Assembly: GCF_017991995.1 (NCBI RefSeq)
Contig: NZ_JAGOPN010000002.1
Coordinates: 1 to 64,000 of the forward strand
DNA length: 64,000 bases
Direction: 5' to 3'
From: Pseudacidovorax sp.
Lineage (GTDB): Bacteria; Pseudomonadota; Gammaproteobacteria; Burkholderiales; Burkholderiaceae_C
Of the stretch, positions 44,543 to 53,552 are shown one piece after another. The notes below the pieces were generated by a model. It was not told where the DNA came from. It worked only from the letters and a program-made list of their open reading frames with translations, and searched no databases. A program made the translations under genes and the position numbers. The stretch's first letter is position 1. The number at the start of each line of letters is the position of its first letter.

Positions 44543-45821
44543 GCGTCCCAATGCTCCACAAGTTTCGCGGCTGCTCACCCTGGAGGGCCGCCTGGCCATT
44601 TCGCCCGAGCCAACGCCCTCGCGCAGCGGCACGGCCCTGCGCCGGCACGGCCCCGGGCGCTGGCGCGGCCTGGCGGCCGTGGCCGCGGCGGCCATCGTAG
44701 CGGTGCTGGCCGGCTGCGCCTCGGCGCCGGTACCTCCCGCGCGCACGGTGGCGCCCACCGCGCCACCGCCCCAGCCGCCGCTGGCGCCGCTCACGGGGCC
44801 GCTCACCCATCCCAAGAGCCGCTGGGTCCCCGTCGATTGGTCCGAATTGCCCGGCGTGCAGGACGACGCCATGCACGAGGCCTGGATCGTGCTCATGGCC
44901 AACTGCCAGCGTCCCAACGCCGTGATCTCGCCGCTGTGCCAGGAGCTGCGCCGGCTGTCGATCGGCACGCCCGAGGAGCAGCGCGCCTTCCTGATGGAGC
45001 GGCTGCAGCCCTACCGCGTGGAGGCGGCCGATGGCCAGTCGCAGGGCATGCTCACCAGCTACTACGAGCCCGTCTTCGAGGCCAGCCGCACGCCCTCTTC
45101 GACCTATGCCGTGCCGCTCTACCAGACGCCGGCCGGCTGGGCGCCGCGCCGGCCCTGGTACACCCGCCAGCAGATCGACACCCTGCCCGAGGCCCAGGCG
45201 GCGCTGCGCGGGCGCGAGATCGCCTGGCTGTCCGACCCGGTCGATGCACTGATGCTGCACATCCAGGGCTCCGGCCGGCTGCAGGTCACCGAGCCCGACG
45301 GCAGCCGCCGCACGGTGCGCCTGGCATTCGCCGGCACCAACGAGCAGCCCTACCGCAGCGTGCAGCAGTGGCTGGCCAGCCAGGGCGTGTCGCCCATCGG
45401 CCGCTGGCCGGAGGACGTGAAGGACTGGGCGCGCCAGAACCCCCAGCGCGTGCAGCAGATGCTGTGGAGCAACCCGCGCTACGTCTTCTTCCGCGAGGAA
45501 CCGCTGACCGAGCTGGACGCCGCCTTTGGTCCGCGCGGCGCCCAGGGCGTGCCGCTGACGGCGGGCCGTTCCATCGCGGTGGACCGCGAGTCCATCCCCT
45601 ACGGCACGCCCGTGTGGCTGGCCACCAGCGGGCCGGTGGCGCAGATGTCGCGGCTGGTGGTGGCGCAGGACACGGGCAGCGCCATCCTGGGTGCCGTGCG
45701 CGCCGACTTCTTCGCCGGCACCGGCGCCGAGGCCGGCCGCTTCGCGGCGCGCATGAAGCAGCCGCTGCGGCTGTGGGCGCTGTGGCCGCGCGGGGTGGAT
45801 CCCTCGGGCGCCGGATTCTGA
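44541..45821 (+). CDS. mltA: Membrane-bound lytic transglycosylase A
   Basis: 426 residues from the ATG at 44541. The lipobox LAGC (VAAAAIVAVLAGCASAP) lies unusually far from this start, about 60 residues, so a later non-ATG start is likely. The MltA domain (GMLTSYYEPVFEASRTPSST) and the 3D domain with DTGSAILGAVRADFFAGTG are present; the catalytic Asp is in VAQDTGSAI. It cleaves peptidoglycan strands at the outer membrane. Confidence 0.9.
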   Translation: MRPNAPQVSRLLTLEGRLAISPEPTPSRSGTALRRHGPGRWRGLAAVAAAAIVAVLAGCASAPVPPARTVAPTAPPPQPPLAPLTGPLTHPKSRWVPVDWSELPGVQDDAMHEAWIVLMANCQRPNAVISPLCQELRRLSIGTPEEQRAFLMERLQPYRVEAADGQSQGMLTSYYEPVFEASRTPSSTYAVPLYQTPAGWAPRRPWYTRQQIDTLPEAQAALRGREIAWLSDPVDALMLHIQGSGRLQVTEPDGSRRTVRLAFAGTNEQPYRSVQQWLASQGVSPIGRWPEDVKDWARQNPQRVQQMLWSNPRYVFFREEPLTELDAAFGPRGAQGVPLTAGRSIAVDRESIPYGTPVWLATSGPVAQMSRLVVAQDTGSAILGAVRADFFAGTGAEAGRFAARMKQPLRLWALWPRGVDPSGAGF

Positions 45822-45873
45822 GGGGCCCCGGCCGGCCTGGCGCTTATCGCAAAAAACTGCCACCAGGCTGACC

Positions 45874-45891
45874 ATTTCACGCCGCTGTCAT
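45874..45891 (+). promoter_or_regulatory. Possible Pho box upstream of phoX
   Basis: ATTTCAC (45874-45880) and CTGTCAT (45885-45891) are spaced 11 bp apart, as PhoB half-sites are; the second matches the consensus fully, the first at five of seven positions with the last C tolerated. It lies 87 bp before a PhoX gene, a usual Pho regulon member. Confidence 0.4.
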
Positions 45892-45977
45892 CGAGCGGCG
45901 CCATCGTCACGGCTTTCGGCCAGCGCCCGACCTCCGCGGCGGCCCGGCCTTGTTCTCCCCCGTTAGAGAGTCCGACG

Positions 45978-47981
45978 ATGACGACCCACGACAGCACCCT
46001 TTCCGTCCCCACGCGCCGCAAGGCGCTGAAGCTCTTCGGCACTGCGCCGCTGCTGCCGCTGGGCGGCGCCGCCCTGCTGACCGCCTGCGGCGGCGGCAGC
46101 GACGGCAACTTCAACTTCGCGGGCGTGACGCCCAGCCCGGCGCCCGCCCCTGCGCCCGTTCCGGCACCCGCCGCGCAGTACGTGTCCACCGAGTTCAGCA
46201 GCATGCCCGCGCCATCGCTCGTCAAGCCAGCCGAGATGGCCACCACGACGACCAACTCGGTCATGAAGGTCGCGTTCAACGACGGCAGCAGCGTCAGCTA
46301 CAACCTGGCCTACCAGCCCTACTTCATCAGCGGGCAGATGGTGCCGGACGGCAAGGGCGGCACCGTCCTGGCCGGCGGCTACTACGACATCAACAACAAG
46401 CCGATCATCGACAGCTCGGTGGCCGGCAAGGAGCGCCAGTTCTTCTCGGACTGCGCCGATGGCAGCTCGCTGCTGACGGTGCCGGGCGCCAAGGTGAGCG
46501 GCGTCAAGGGCAATGCGGTGTTCGCCGTGGTGCAGTTCGAGTACACCAGCCTGGCGCAGGATCGCAAGACCGACATGTATGGCAAGCTGCCCTCGCCCAT
46601 CGCCGTGCTCACGCTCGATCAGGACCCGAAGACGGGCAAGCTGTCGCTGGTCAAGTACCACAACGTCGACACCTCGGCCGCGCATGGCCTGTGGATCACC
46701 TGCGGCGCCAGCCTGTCGCCCTGGGGCACCCATCTGTCGAGCGAGGAGTACGAGCCGGACGCCTTCACCATCGCCTCCAACACGATGTTCCAGGCCTACA
46801 GCAAGAACGTGTTCGGCGATGCGACCAAGGCCAACCCGTACCACTACGGCCATCTGCCCGAGATCACCGTCAATGCCGACGGCACCGGCAGCTGCAAGAA
46901 GCATTACTGCCTGGGCCGCATCTCGCACGAGCTGATCCACGTCATGCCCGACGAGCGCACCGCGCTGATGGGCGACGACGCCACCAACGGCGGCCTGTTC
47001 ATGTTCGTGGCCGACAAGGCCCGTGATCTGTCGGCTGGCACGCTGTACGTGGCGCGCTACGACGAGGTGCTGACGGACACCAGCACCGCCAGGCTCACGT
47101 GGATCAACCTCGGCCATGCCACGAGCGCGGAGATCGAGGCGCTGGCCAACGCCCTGGTGCCCACGGACATCATGGACGTGCAGACCGCCGATCCGGCCGA
47201 CGCGACGTACACCCGGATCATGTACAGCGGCAAGGCCAACTGGATCAAGGTCAAGACCAACAAGGACAAGGCCGCCGCCTTCCTGGAAACCCACCGCTAT
47301 GCCGCCCTCAAGGGCGGCAGCATGGCCTTCACCAAGATGGAAGGCACGACGGTGAACGTCAAGGACAAGGTGGCCTACTCGGCGCTTGCCAATGTGCAGA
47401 GCTCGATGGTCAACGGCAACAGCGCCTGGATGAGCAGCGCCAACGTGACCTTCCCCAAGGTGCTGAACTGCGGCGTGGTGCTGGAGCACAAGCTGGGCGG
47501 CGGTGCCAAGGATTCCTCCGGCGCGGCCATCGACAGCGAATGGGTGGCGGTGAGCTCGCGCGTGCTGCTCACGGGCGAGGACCTGAGCACCCCCGACAGC
47601 CTGGGCAACACGACCAACCCGGACAAGATCTCCAGCGCGGACAACCTGAAGTTCTCCGAAAAGATGCGCACGCTCTTCATCGGTGAAGACAGCGGCCACC
47701 ACGTCAACAACTTCCTGTGGGCGTACAACGTGGACACGAAGAAGCTGTCGCGCATCCTCTCGACGCCGGCCGGCGCCGAATCCACCGGCCTGCATGCGGT
47801 GGACGAGATCAATGGCTGGACCTACATCATGAGCAACTTCCAGCACCCGGGCGACTGGGGAAGCATCCACAACGTCGTCAAGGGCACGCTGGAGCCGCTG
47901 ATCCGCTCGAACTACGGCGACGGTTGCGCGGTCGGCTACCTCACCGCAGACCCCGTCCAGTACCGACTGGTCAAGGGCTGA
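45978..47981 (+). CDS. PhoX-family (DUF839) alkaline phosphatase-like protein
   Basis: 667 residues. The N-terminus carries a twin-arginine motif (PTRRKALKLFG) followed by a hydrophobic stretch ending LLTACGGG, which may make it a Tat-exported lipoprotein, then a Pro/Ala linker. The DUF839 domain covers the rest: CGASLSPWGTHLSSEEYEP with a Cys/Glu metal-binding pattern, and GRISHELIHVMPD. PhoX enzymes hydrolyse phosphomonoesters using Ca and Fe. The Pro-rich linker and insert GSCKKHYCLGRI are less usual. Confidence 0.88.
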   Translation: MTTHDSTLSVPTRRKALKLFGTAPLLPLGGAALLTACGGGSDGNFNFAGVTPSPAPAPAPVPAPAAQYVSTEFSSMPAPSLVKPAEMATTTTNSVMKVAFNDGSSVSYNLAYQPYFISGQMVPDGKGGTVLAGGYYDINNKPIIDSSVAGKERQFFSDCADGSSLLTVPGAKVSGVKGNAVFAVVQFEYTSLAQDRKTDMYGKLPSPIAVLTLDQDPKTGKLSLVKYHNVDTSAAHGLWITCGASLSPWGTHLSSEEYEPDAFTIASNTMFQAYSKNVFGDATKANPYHYGHLPEITVNADGTGSCKKHYCLGRISHELIHVMPDERTALMGDDATNGGLFMFVADKARDLSAGTLYVARYDEVLTDTSTARLTWINLGHATSAEIEALANALVPTDIMDVQTADPADATYTRIMYSGKANWIKVKTNKDKAAAFLETHRYAALKGGSMAFTKMEGTTVNVKDKVAYSALANVQSSMVNGNSAWMSSANVTFPKVLNCGVVLEHKLGGGAKDSSGAAIDSEWVAVSSRVLLTGEDLSTPDSLGNTTNPDKISSADNLKFSEKMRTLFIGEDSGHHVNNFLWAYNVDTKKLSRILSTPAGAESTGLHAVDEINGWTYIMSNFQHPGDWGSIHNVVKGTLEPLIRSNYGDGCAVGYLTADPVQYRLVKG

Positions 47982-48060
47982 GCGCGCAGGGAGGCCCGGC
48001 GCGATGCCGCCCGGCCGCCTCGAAGGCGCGTCCGTCGTGGCCTGACGGGCGCGCCCTTCC

Positions 48061-48357
48061 TCAGGTGACCTTGGAGATGACCCGCGCCACGCGGGCCACG
48101 CCGCCGGTGCCGCTGGCGGCGCGTGCCACCAGGGCACCGCCGGCCGCCGCCTTGACCAGCCGGCCCAGGATCGAGCGGCTCCGGCCCGAGGACAGCAGCA
48201 GGGCCACCCCCAGGCCCAGCACCACCAGGTGCTCGCCCGGCAGGTCGGGGCGTCGGGCATCGAAGGCCTTCATCGCGTCGAGCCAGGATTGCTGGCCGTC
48301 GGTGCGGGCGGGCTCGACGGGCGAGTCGGGCGTCTGGGGGAAACCGGGCTGGGTCAT
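48061..48357 (-). CDS. Hypothetical protein with one membrane-like segment
   Basis: 98 residues: a hydrophilic N-terminus (MTQPGFPQTPDSPVEPART) and a hydrophobic segment (EHLVVLGLGVALLLSSGRSR) followed by Gly/Ala-rich sequence. I do not recognise it. It is converging with phoX. Confidence 0.6.
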   Translation of the reverse strand: MTQPGFPQTPDSPVEPARTDGQQSWLDAMKAFDARRPDLPGEHLVVLGLGVALLLSSGRSRSILGRLVKAAAGGALVARAASGTGGVARVARVISKVT

Positions 48358-48616
48358 GGCAGGCATCGGAAATAGGCAGAGAAGCGACGCTTGTAGACCG
48401 CCGGGCGGCCCCCGCCTGTAGGTGCACGCCCGCTGCCGATGCCCCATGCTGGCGCATTCCGGCGCCAAAGCCCGCCCGTGCCGGCGCCTGCTGTCAAGGG
48501 GAGCAGTCCCCAGACTGCGCCCGATTCTTGCTGAGCACAATGGCCCGGCCGCCGTTGCGGCCCGCAAGGCCGGGTCGATCCGGGCCGCGCACCGTCCACC
48601 GTTGTTGAAGAAGTCC
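48358..48616. other. Spacer with inverted repeat, no gene
   Basis: About 260 bp between divergent small genes. GGCATCGG at 48362-48369 and CCGATGCC at 48436-48443 form an 8-bp inverted repeat with a 66-bp gap. No promoter boxes stand out. Confidence 0.35.
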
Positions 48617-49120
48617 ATGTCCTTCCGGCTCTCCCGTCTTCTTTCCGCCGCCGTCACCGCCGGCGCCTGCGTCCTGTCTGCGGGCCCTGCCTCCGCCGCG
48701 CCGCTGCCGGACATCCTCATGGCGCCGCAGGGCACCGAATACATGTGCGGTGGCGTGGGTCGAGAACAGCAGGCCTTCATGGAGATGGTCTCGCCGCGCT
48801 GGGGCGCCACGCTCGAGTTCGCGGTCTCGCGCGGCCAGCGCGGCCAGTTCGACGAGCCCGTGAAGGTGCGCGTGGTCAACAAGTACAACGGCGAACAGGT
48901 GCTCGATGCGGTGGCCCATGGCCCCTACATGCTGGCGCGGCTGGCTCCCGGCACCTACGACGTGCAGGCGACGCTCGGGCCGTTGACGCTCACGCAGACG
49001 CTCAACGTGGCGCTGGGCGCTCCGGGACGGACGCTGTTCCTGTGGCCGTCCAACTTCGACATCGCCGCCGCCACACATCCGCCGCAGGCCCTGGCCCAAG
49101 GTCCGCAGGCCGACCACTGA
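48617..49120 (+). CDS. Secreted hypothetical protein
   Basis: 167 residues with a signal peptide (LSAAVTAGACVLSAGPASAA) and a mature part MAPQGTEYMCGGVGREQQAF onward with a small Ig/carboxypeptidase-regulatory-like beta region (GPYMLARLAPGTYDVQATLG). Family not recognised; likely periplasmic. A long inverted repeat starts at the last base of its stop codon. Confidence 0.8.
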   Translation: MSFRLSRLLSAAVTAGACVLSAGPASAAPLPDILMAPQGTEYMCGGVGREQQAFMEMVSPRWGATLEFAVSRGQRGQFDEPVKVRVVNKYNGEQVLDAVAHGPYMLARLAPGTYDVQATLGPLTLTQTLNVALGAPGRTLFLWPSNFDIAAATHPPQALAQGPQADH

Positions 49121-49179
49121 CAAGGTGTGAACGACCCCGACATGCCCGCTCGGCCACGCCGGATTCATTCACACCTTGT
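49120..49179. repeat. Perfect 12-bp inverted repeat after a stop codon
   Basis: ACAAGGTGTGAA at 49120-49131 and TTCACACCTTGT at 49168-49179, separated by 36 bp. The right arm overlaps a second inverted pair, TGTGAGC (49177-49183) and GCTCACA (49213-49219). No T-run follows, so it may be an operator cluster or attenuator rather than a terminator. Confidence 0.65.
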
Positions 49180-49332
49180 GAGCGCGGGGCGTCCGGGGTC
49201 GCCCGCCGGTTGGCTCACACGCCGGCGGTAATTTCTTACCTTTAGCGCTTTTTATTACCCGCTTCTGCAAGGACAGCGGGTTTCCCCACGTGCGCAGTTT
49301 GCTGCGGCGCAGCAAAATGGCGCCCGCCTGCC

Positions 49333-50517
49333 ATGCCTCTCGCTCCCATCGCCTTTCTGACCACGCTGCTGCACGTCTTCCTGGCCGTGCGGCTGCTGCC
49401 TGCCCTGGCGCAGGCGACCGGCGCCTGGCCGGTCTTTGCGCTGCTGCTGCTGCTGTCGGCCGTGACCATGCCGCTGCCCTTCCTTCGCCGACTGCCCCTG
49501 CCCGACGTGCTGCGCGCCCCGGTGCGCTGGGTCGGCCTGCTGGCCATGGGCTGGTTCTCCTCGGTGTTCGTGCTGGCGGTGCTGCGCGACATCGGGCTGC
49601 TCTCGGCCTGGGCCGTCACGCGGCTCGCCGATCTGTCCATGGACCGCGCCTCGTGGGAACAGGGCAGCGCCCTGGCCGTCATGGCACTGGCCACGGCCGA
49701 TTCGCTGGTGGGCTTGTTCTTTGCCCGGCGCACGCCGCCGGTGCGCCGCGTGGAGGTGCCCATCGCCGGGCTGCCCGCGCGCCTGGCCGGCTTCACCATC
49801 GCCCAGTTGAGCGACCTGCATGTGGGCCCGACCATCCGCGCCGCCCACATCGCCCGGATCGTGGAGGAGGTGAACCGGCTCGGCGCCGACATGGTGGCCA
49901 TCACCGGCGACCTGGTCGACGGCTCGGTGGACGAGCTGCGCGCGCATGTGGCACCGCTCGCACGGCTGCGGGCGCGCCACGGCACCTTCGTGGTGACCGG
50001 CAACCACGAGTACTACGCCGGCGCCCATGCCTGGATCGACGAACTGCGCCGCCTGGGCCTGAAGGTGCTGCTGAACGAGCATGTCGTACTGCAGACGCGC
50101 AGCGTGCACGGCGCGCAGACCGACGAGGAGATCCTCGACAGCGCGTTGCTGGTGGCCGGCGTGACCGACTACACCGCCGGCCACTTCGACGCCGCGCATG
50201 AAAGCGATCCCCAGGAGGCGCTGCGCGATGCGCCTCCGATGGTGGCGACGCGCATCCTGCTCGCCCACCAGCCCCGCAGCGCGCCTGCGGCGGCCGAGGC
50301 CGGGTTCCAGCTCCAGCTGTCGGGCCACACGCATGGCGGACAGTTCTTTCCCTGGAACCTGTTCGTGCCGCTGCAGCAGCCCTTCACGGCAGGCCTGCAC
50401 CGACTGCAGGACATGTGGGTCTACGTGAGCCGGGGCACCGGCTACTGGGGACCGCCCAAGCGCCTGGGCGCCCCCTCCGAAATCACGCTCGTCACGCTGC
50501 GGCGCGCGGACGATTGA
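49333..50517 (+). CDS. Membrane-anchored metallophosphoesterase (YkuE-like)
   Basis: 394 residues. Four membrane helices occupy about 1-140; the calcineurin-like phosphoesterase domain follows with metal motifs SDLHVGP, TGDLVDG, TGNHEYYAG and SGHTHGGQFFPW, the complete set. Such proteins cleave UDP-sugar lipids or other phosphoesters. The end overlaps the converging udgX-fusion gene by 26 bp. Confidence 0.9.
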   Translation: MPLAPIAFLTTLLHVFLAVRLLPALAQATGAWPVFALLLLLSAVTMPLPFLRRLPLPDVLRAPVRWVGLLAMGWFSSVFVLAVLRDIGLLSAWAVTRLADLSMDRASWEQGSALAVMALATADSLVGLFFARRTPPVRRVEVPIAGLPARLAGFTIAQLSDLHVGPTIRAAHIARIVEEVNRLGADMVAITGDLVDGSVDELRAHVAPLARLRARHGTFVVTGNHEYYAGAHAWIDELRRLGLKVLLNEHVVLQTRSVHGAQTDEEILDSALLVAGVTDYTAGHFDAAHESDPQEALRDAPPMVATRILLAHQPRSAPAAAEAGFQLQLSGHTHGGQFFPWNLFVPLQQPFTAGLHRLQDMWVYVSRGTGYWGPPKRLGAPSEITLVTLRRADD

Positions 50518-52051
50518 AGGCCGGATCCTCTCCGCGCAGATAGCGCCCGGCGAGGGCGAGGTCGTCCAGCCAAGCGCGCCAGGCCGTCTCCCGGTCGGCG
50601 GGGTCGCCCCGCAGCAGCGCCGAAGGATGCAGCGTGACGAGCACCGGCAGATCGTCCGGTCCGGTGAGCCACTGCCCGCGCTCGCTCATCACCGGCACGG
50701 CGCGCCCCACCAGCGCACGGGCGGCGGTGGCGCCCAGGGCCACGAAGGCCTGGGGACGCACCAGCGCGATCTCCCGCTCCAGCCACTGCTGGCAGGCCAG
50801 CACTTCGCGCTGGCCCGGGCTCTTGTGGATGCGGCGGGTGCCGCGCAGCTCGAACTTGAAATGCTTCACCGCATTGGTGAGGAAGAGCGCCTCGCGCGGC
50901 CAGCCCAGCTCCTCCAGTGCACGGTCCAGCAGGCGACCGGCCGGACCAACGAAGGGATGACCCGCCAGGTCCTCCTGGTCGCCGGGCTGTTCGCCCACCA
51001 GCATCAGCGGCGGACGCAGCGCGCCCTCGCCGAAGACGACCTGCGTGGCGTGCTCGCCGAGCGGACAGTCGCGGCAGCGATCGGCGGCCTTGGCGAGGGA
51101 GGTGAGCGTCAGCGCGGGGTCCTGGGCCGTGTCCACCGGCGGCAGCGGGGCGCGGGCGGGAATGCGTCGGCGCGGCTCGGCCGGCACGGTCTGCACCATC
51201 CGGCCCGTGCGCTCGGCCGCCTGCGCCGCCAGGGGCGCGATGAGTTGCGCCTCCGGCAGGTTCGCCCAGTACTTGCGCGGCATCTCCCGCGCCATCATCG
51301 ACAGCTTGAGCCGGGCGGGATTGAAGATGTGGGCGTAGTAGGTGAGCCACAGCGCCTCGCCCTCGTCCGGCCCCGGAGCCTGGGCCCGCGAGGCGCCTGG
51401 GCCGAACTCCAGTTCGCCGGGCAGGGCCTCGTCACCCGCCAGGGGCGGCGTGTCCCTGGGCGCCGGCGTCCAGCGGACGGAGCACTCGGGCGTCAGGATG
51501 GCCCAGTGCATCTGCGTGAAGCGCCGCACGAAGAAGGGCGCCACGGCTTCGACGATGTGGTGCTCCGGCTCGAACCACGCCACGGAGAGCGCCGGCTCGC
51601 CTTCGGGCTGGCCGACGGGACGGAAGCGCACGAAGGCCTTCATCTTGTGCATGTCGCGCCGCACGGACTGGAGCATTTGCCGCGCGCGCAGGCGATCGGG
51701 GTCCAGCGGGTCCTGCCGCAGTCCGCGCTCGTGCACCAGCCGCCACAGCAGGCGGTAGAGCAGCGCGAAGCGTTGCGGGTCCTGATGCAGCACCACCTTC
51801 TCACACAGCGTGATGAAGGCGGGTGGCACCACCAGCCTCCCGGGCCGCGACGCACTGAGCGGACGATGCGCCGCCGCAGGGGCGAGGGGCGCAGGCGCGG
51901 CCTCGGCCTGCCACAGCTGCGGCGCGGGGTGGCCCGGTGTCTGCCACACCACCTCGTCGGGCGGGACCAAGGACGCCAGCAGCGTGCGTGCCTCACGACG
52001 GAAGCCCGGCCAATCGATCTCGCTTTCCAGGGTGATGACACGGGGACTCAT
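50492..52051 (-). CDS. TIGR03915 domain-UdgX uracil-DNA glycosylase fusion
   Basis: 519 residues. The N-terminal half (1 to about 270) matches the TIGR03915 DNA-metabolism family that accompanies radical SAM TIGR03916 proteins. The C-terminal half is UdgX: cysteines of a 4Fe-4S cluster begin at CRDCPLG, motif 1 is GEQPGDQEDLAGHPFVGPAG, the specific R-loop is GTRRIHKSP, and the end carries LHPSALLR. UdgX binds uracil in DNA covalently through the His of RRIH. The start at 52051 (MSPRVITLES) precedes the TIGR03915 start. A radical SAM gene lies just upstream. Confidence 0.88.
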   Translation of the reverse strand: MSPRVITLESEIDWPGFRREARTLLASLVPPDEVVWQTPGHPAPQLWQAEAAPAPLAPAAAHRPLSASRPGRLVVPPAFITLCEKVVLHQDPQRFALLYRLLWRLVHERGLRQDPLDPDRLRARQMLQSVRRDMHKMKAFVRFRPVGQPEGEPALSVAWFEPEHHIVEAVAPFFVRRFTQMHWAILTPECSVRWTPAPRDTPPLAGDEALPGELEFGPGASRAQAPGPDEGEALWLTYYAHIFNPARLKLSMMAREMPRKYWANLPEAQLIAPLAAQAAERTGRMVQTVPAEPRRRIPARAPLPPVDTAQDPALTLTSLAKAADRCRDCPLGEHATQVVFGEGALRPPLMLVGEQPGDQEDLAGHPFVGPAGRLLDRALEELGWPREALFLTNAVKHFKFELRGTRRIHKSPGQREVLACQQWLEREIALVRPQAFVALGATAARALVGRAVPVMSERGQWLTGPDDLPVLVTLHPSALLRGDPADRETAWRAWLDDLALAGRYLRGEDPAFNRPRAAA

Positions 52052-52217
52052 GGCATGCAAGGTAGGGAGGCGGAAGCGCCCGTTCTGTAGGCAGGTGACC
52101 CGCGGCGCACAGGTCGGATTCATGCACCCGGGTCAGCGGGGGACTGCAGCGCGTGCGCGGACCTGCACGCTGCGCCCGGACGTGGCGCCCGCCGCCCTGA
52201 CGCGCCACGCCGGATGC
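52052..52217. other. Spacer between the two DNA-repair-like genes
   Basis: 166 bp, no gene. Probably includes the promoter of the UdgX fusion if it is not cotranscribed with the radical SAM gene; no LexA box was found by eye. Confidence 0.3.
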
Positions 52218-53501
52218 TCAGAACAGGCTGGCCTGGACGGGCGCCGCGGGCGCGGCGAGCGTGGCGCGCAAGGCGGGCGACTCCAGCGCCCGTGCGGGAC
52301 GATGGCCATCGAGCTGCACGAAGGGCATCACGCGCGCCACGGGCACGCGCAGGCGGCGCAGGTCCTCGGCCCGCAGGCGCCGGTGGCGCCGCGCCGCCAC
52401 CAGCTGCTGCACGGCCCGCACACCGAGGCCGGGCACGCGCAGCAGCAGCTCGCGCGGGGCGGTGTTGAGGTCAATGGGAAAGCGCTCGCGGTGCGCGAGC
52501 GCCCAGGCCAGCTTGGGGTCGACGTCCAGCGCCAGCATGCCCTGCTGCGAGGCCGGCACGATCTCGTGGTGCTCGAAGCCATAGAAGCGCATGAGCCAGT
52601 CGGCCTGGTAGAGGCGGTGCTCGCGCATCAGCGGGGGCGCTGCGGGCGGGAGGCGGCTGGCCGCATCGGGGATGGGGCTGAAAGCCGAGTAGTACACGCG
52701 CCGCAGCCGATAGGCGCCGTAGAGGTTGGCGCTGGTGTCGAGGATGGCCACGTCGGTGGCCGCATCGGCGCCGACGATCATCTGCGTGCTCTGGCCGGCG
52801 GGCGCGAAGCGCGGCGCCTTGCCGCGGCGCGGGCCAGTGACGGGCAGGGAGACGGCCTTGGCCGCGGCCACCGCGTCGTCGCCGGCCTGGCCCTTGGCCT
52901 CGCCGATGTGCACCGCCATGCGGGCCATCGAGCGGCGGATGGCCGTGGCGTCCTTTTCCGGCGCGAGGGCCTCGAGGCCGGCGGGCGTGGGCAGCTCGAC
53001 ATTGATGCTCAGCCGGTCGGCATAGCGCCCGGCGCGGGCCAGCAGCACCGGATCGGCATCGGGGATGGTCTTGAGGTGGATGTAGCCGCGGAAATCGTGC
53101 GCCTCGCGCAGGATGCGCGCCACCTCGACCAGCTGCTCCATGGTGTAGTCGGGGCTGCGGATGATGCCGCTGGACAGGAACAGGCCCTCGATGCAATTGC
53201 GGGCGTAGAAGTCGAGCGTGAGGTGCACCACCTCATCCACCGAGAAGCGTGCGCGCGGCACGTTGCTGCTCACGCGATTGATGCAGTAGAGGCAGTCGTA
53301 CTGGCAGAAGTTGGTGAGCAGGATCTTCAGCAGCGAGATGCAGCGTCCATCGGGCGCATAGCTGTGGCAGATGCCCATGCCCTCGGTCGAGCCCATGCCG
53401 CGTCCGCCGCGCGAGTCACGCTTGTCCGTGCCGGAGGAGGCACAGGAGGCGTCGTACTTGGCCGCGTCGGCGAGGATGGCGAGTTTGCGCTGGAGATCCA
53501 C
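52218..53501 (-). CDS. Putative DNA modification/repair radical SAM protein (TIGR03916)
   Basis: 427 residues. The radical SAM triad is C66-x3-C70-x2-C73 in LLTNFCQYDCLYCINR; earlier cysteines (C20, C45, C54) may be structural. The C-terminal part carries a helix-hairpin-helix motif (NTAPRELLLRVPGLGVRAVQ) that binds DNA. It always travels with TIGR03915 proteins, as here. The reaction is unknown. Confidence 0.92.
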   Translation of the reverse strand: MDLQRKLAILADAAKYDASCASSGTDKRDSRGGRGMGSTEGMGICHSYAPDGRCISLLKILLTNFCQYDCLYCINRVSSNVPRARFSVDEVVHLTLDFYARNCIEGLFLSSGIIRSPDYTMEQLVEVARILREAHDFRGYIHLKTIPDADPVLLARAGRYADRLSINVELPTPAGLEALAPEKDATAIRRSMARMAVHIGEAKGQAGDDAVAAAKAVSLPVTGPRRGKAPRFAPAGQSTQMIVGADAATDVAILDTSANLYGAYRLRRVYYSAFSPIPDAASRLPPAAPPLMREHRLYQADWLMRFYGFEHHEIVPASQQGMLALDVDPKLAWALAHRERFPIDLNTAPRELLLRVPGLGVRAVQQLVAARRHRRLRAEDLRRLRVPVARVMPFVQLDGHRPARALESPALRATLAAPAAPVQASLF

Positions 53502-53552
53502 TGGATGAATATACAGCCCCGCGCCGCCGTTGCGCGAAGGCCCCGCGCGCGA

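Noticed and set aside
45963-48260. 765-codon antisense frame over phoX
   Set aside because: Low-complexity shadow of the Val/Gly/Arg/His type; no recognisable domain.
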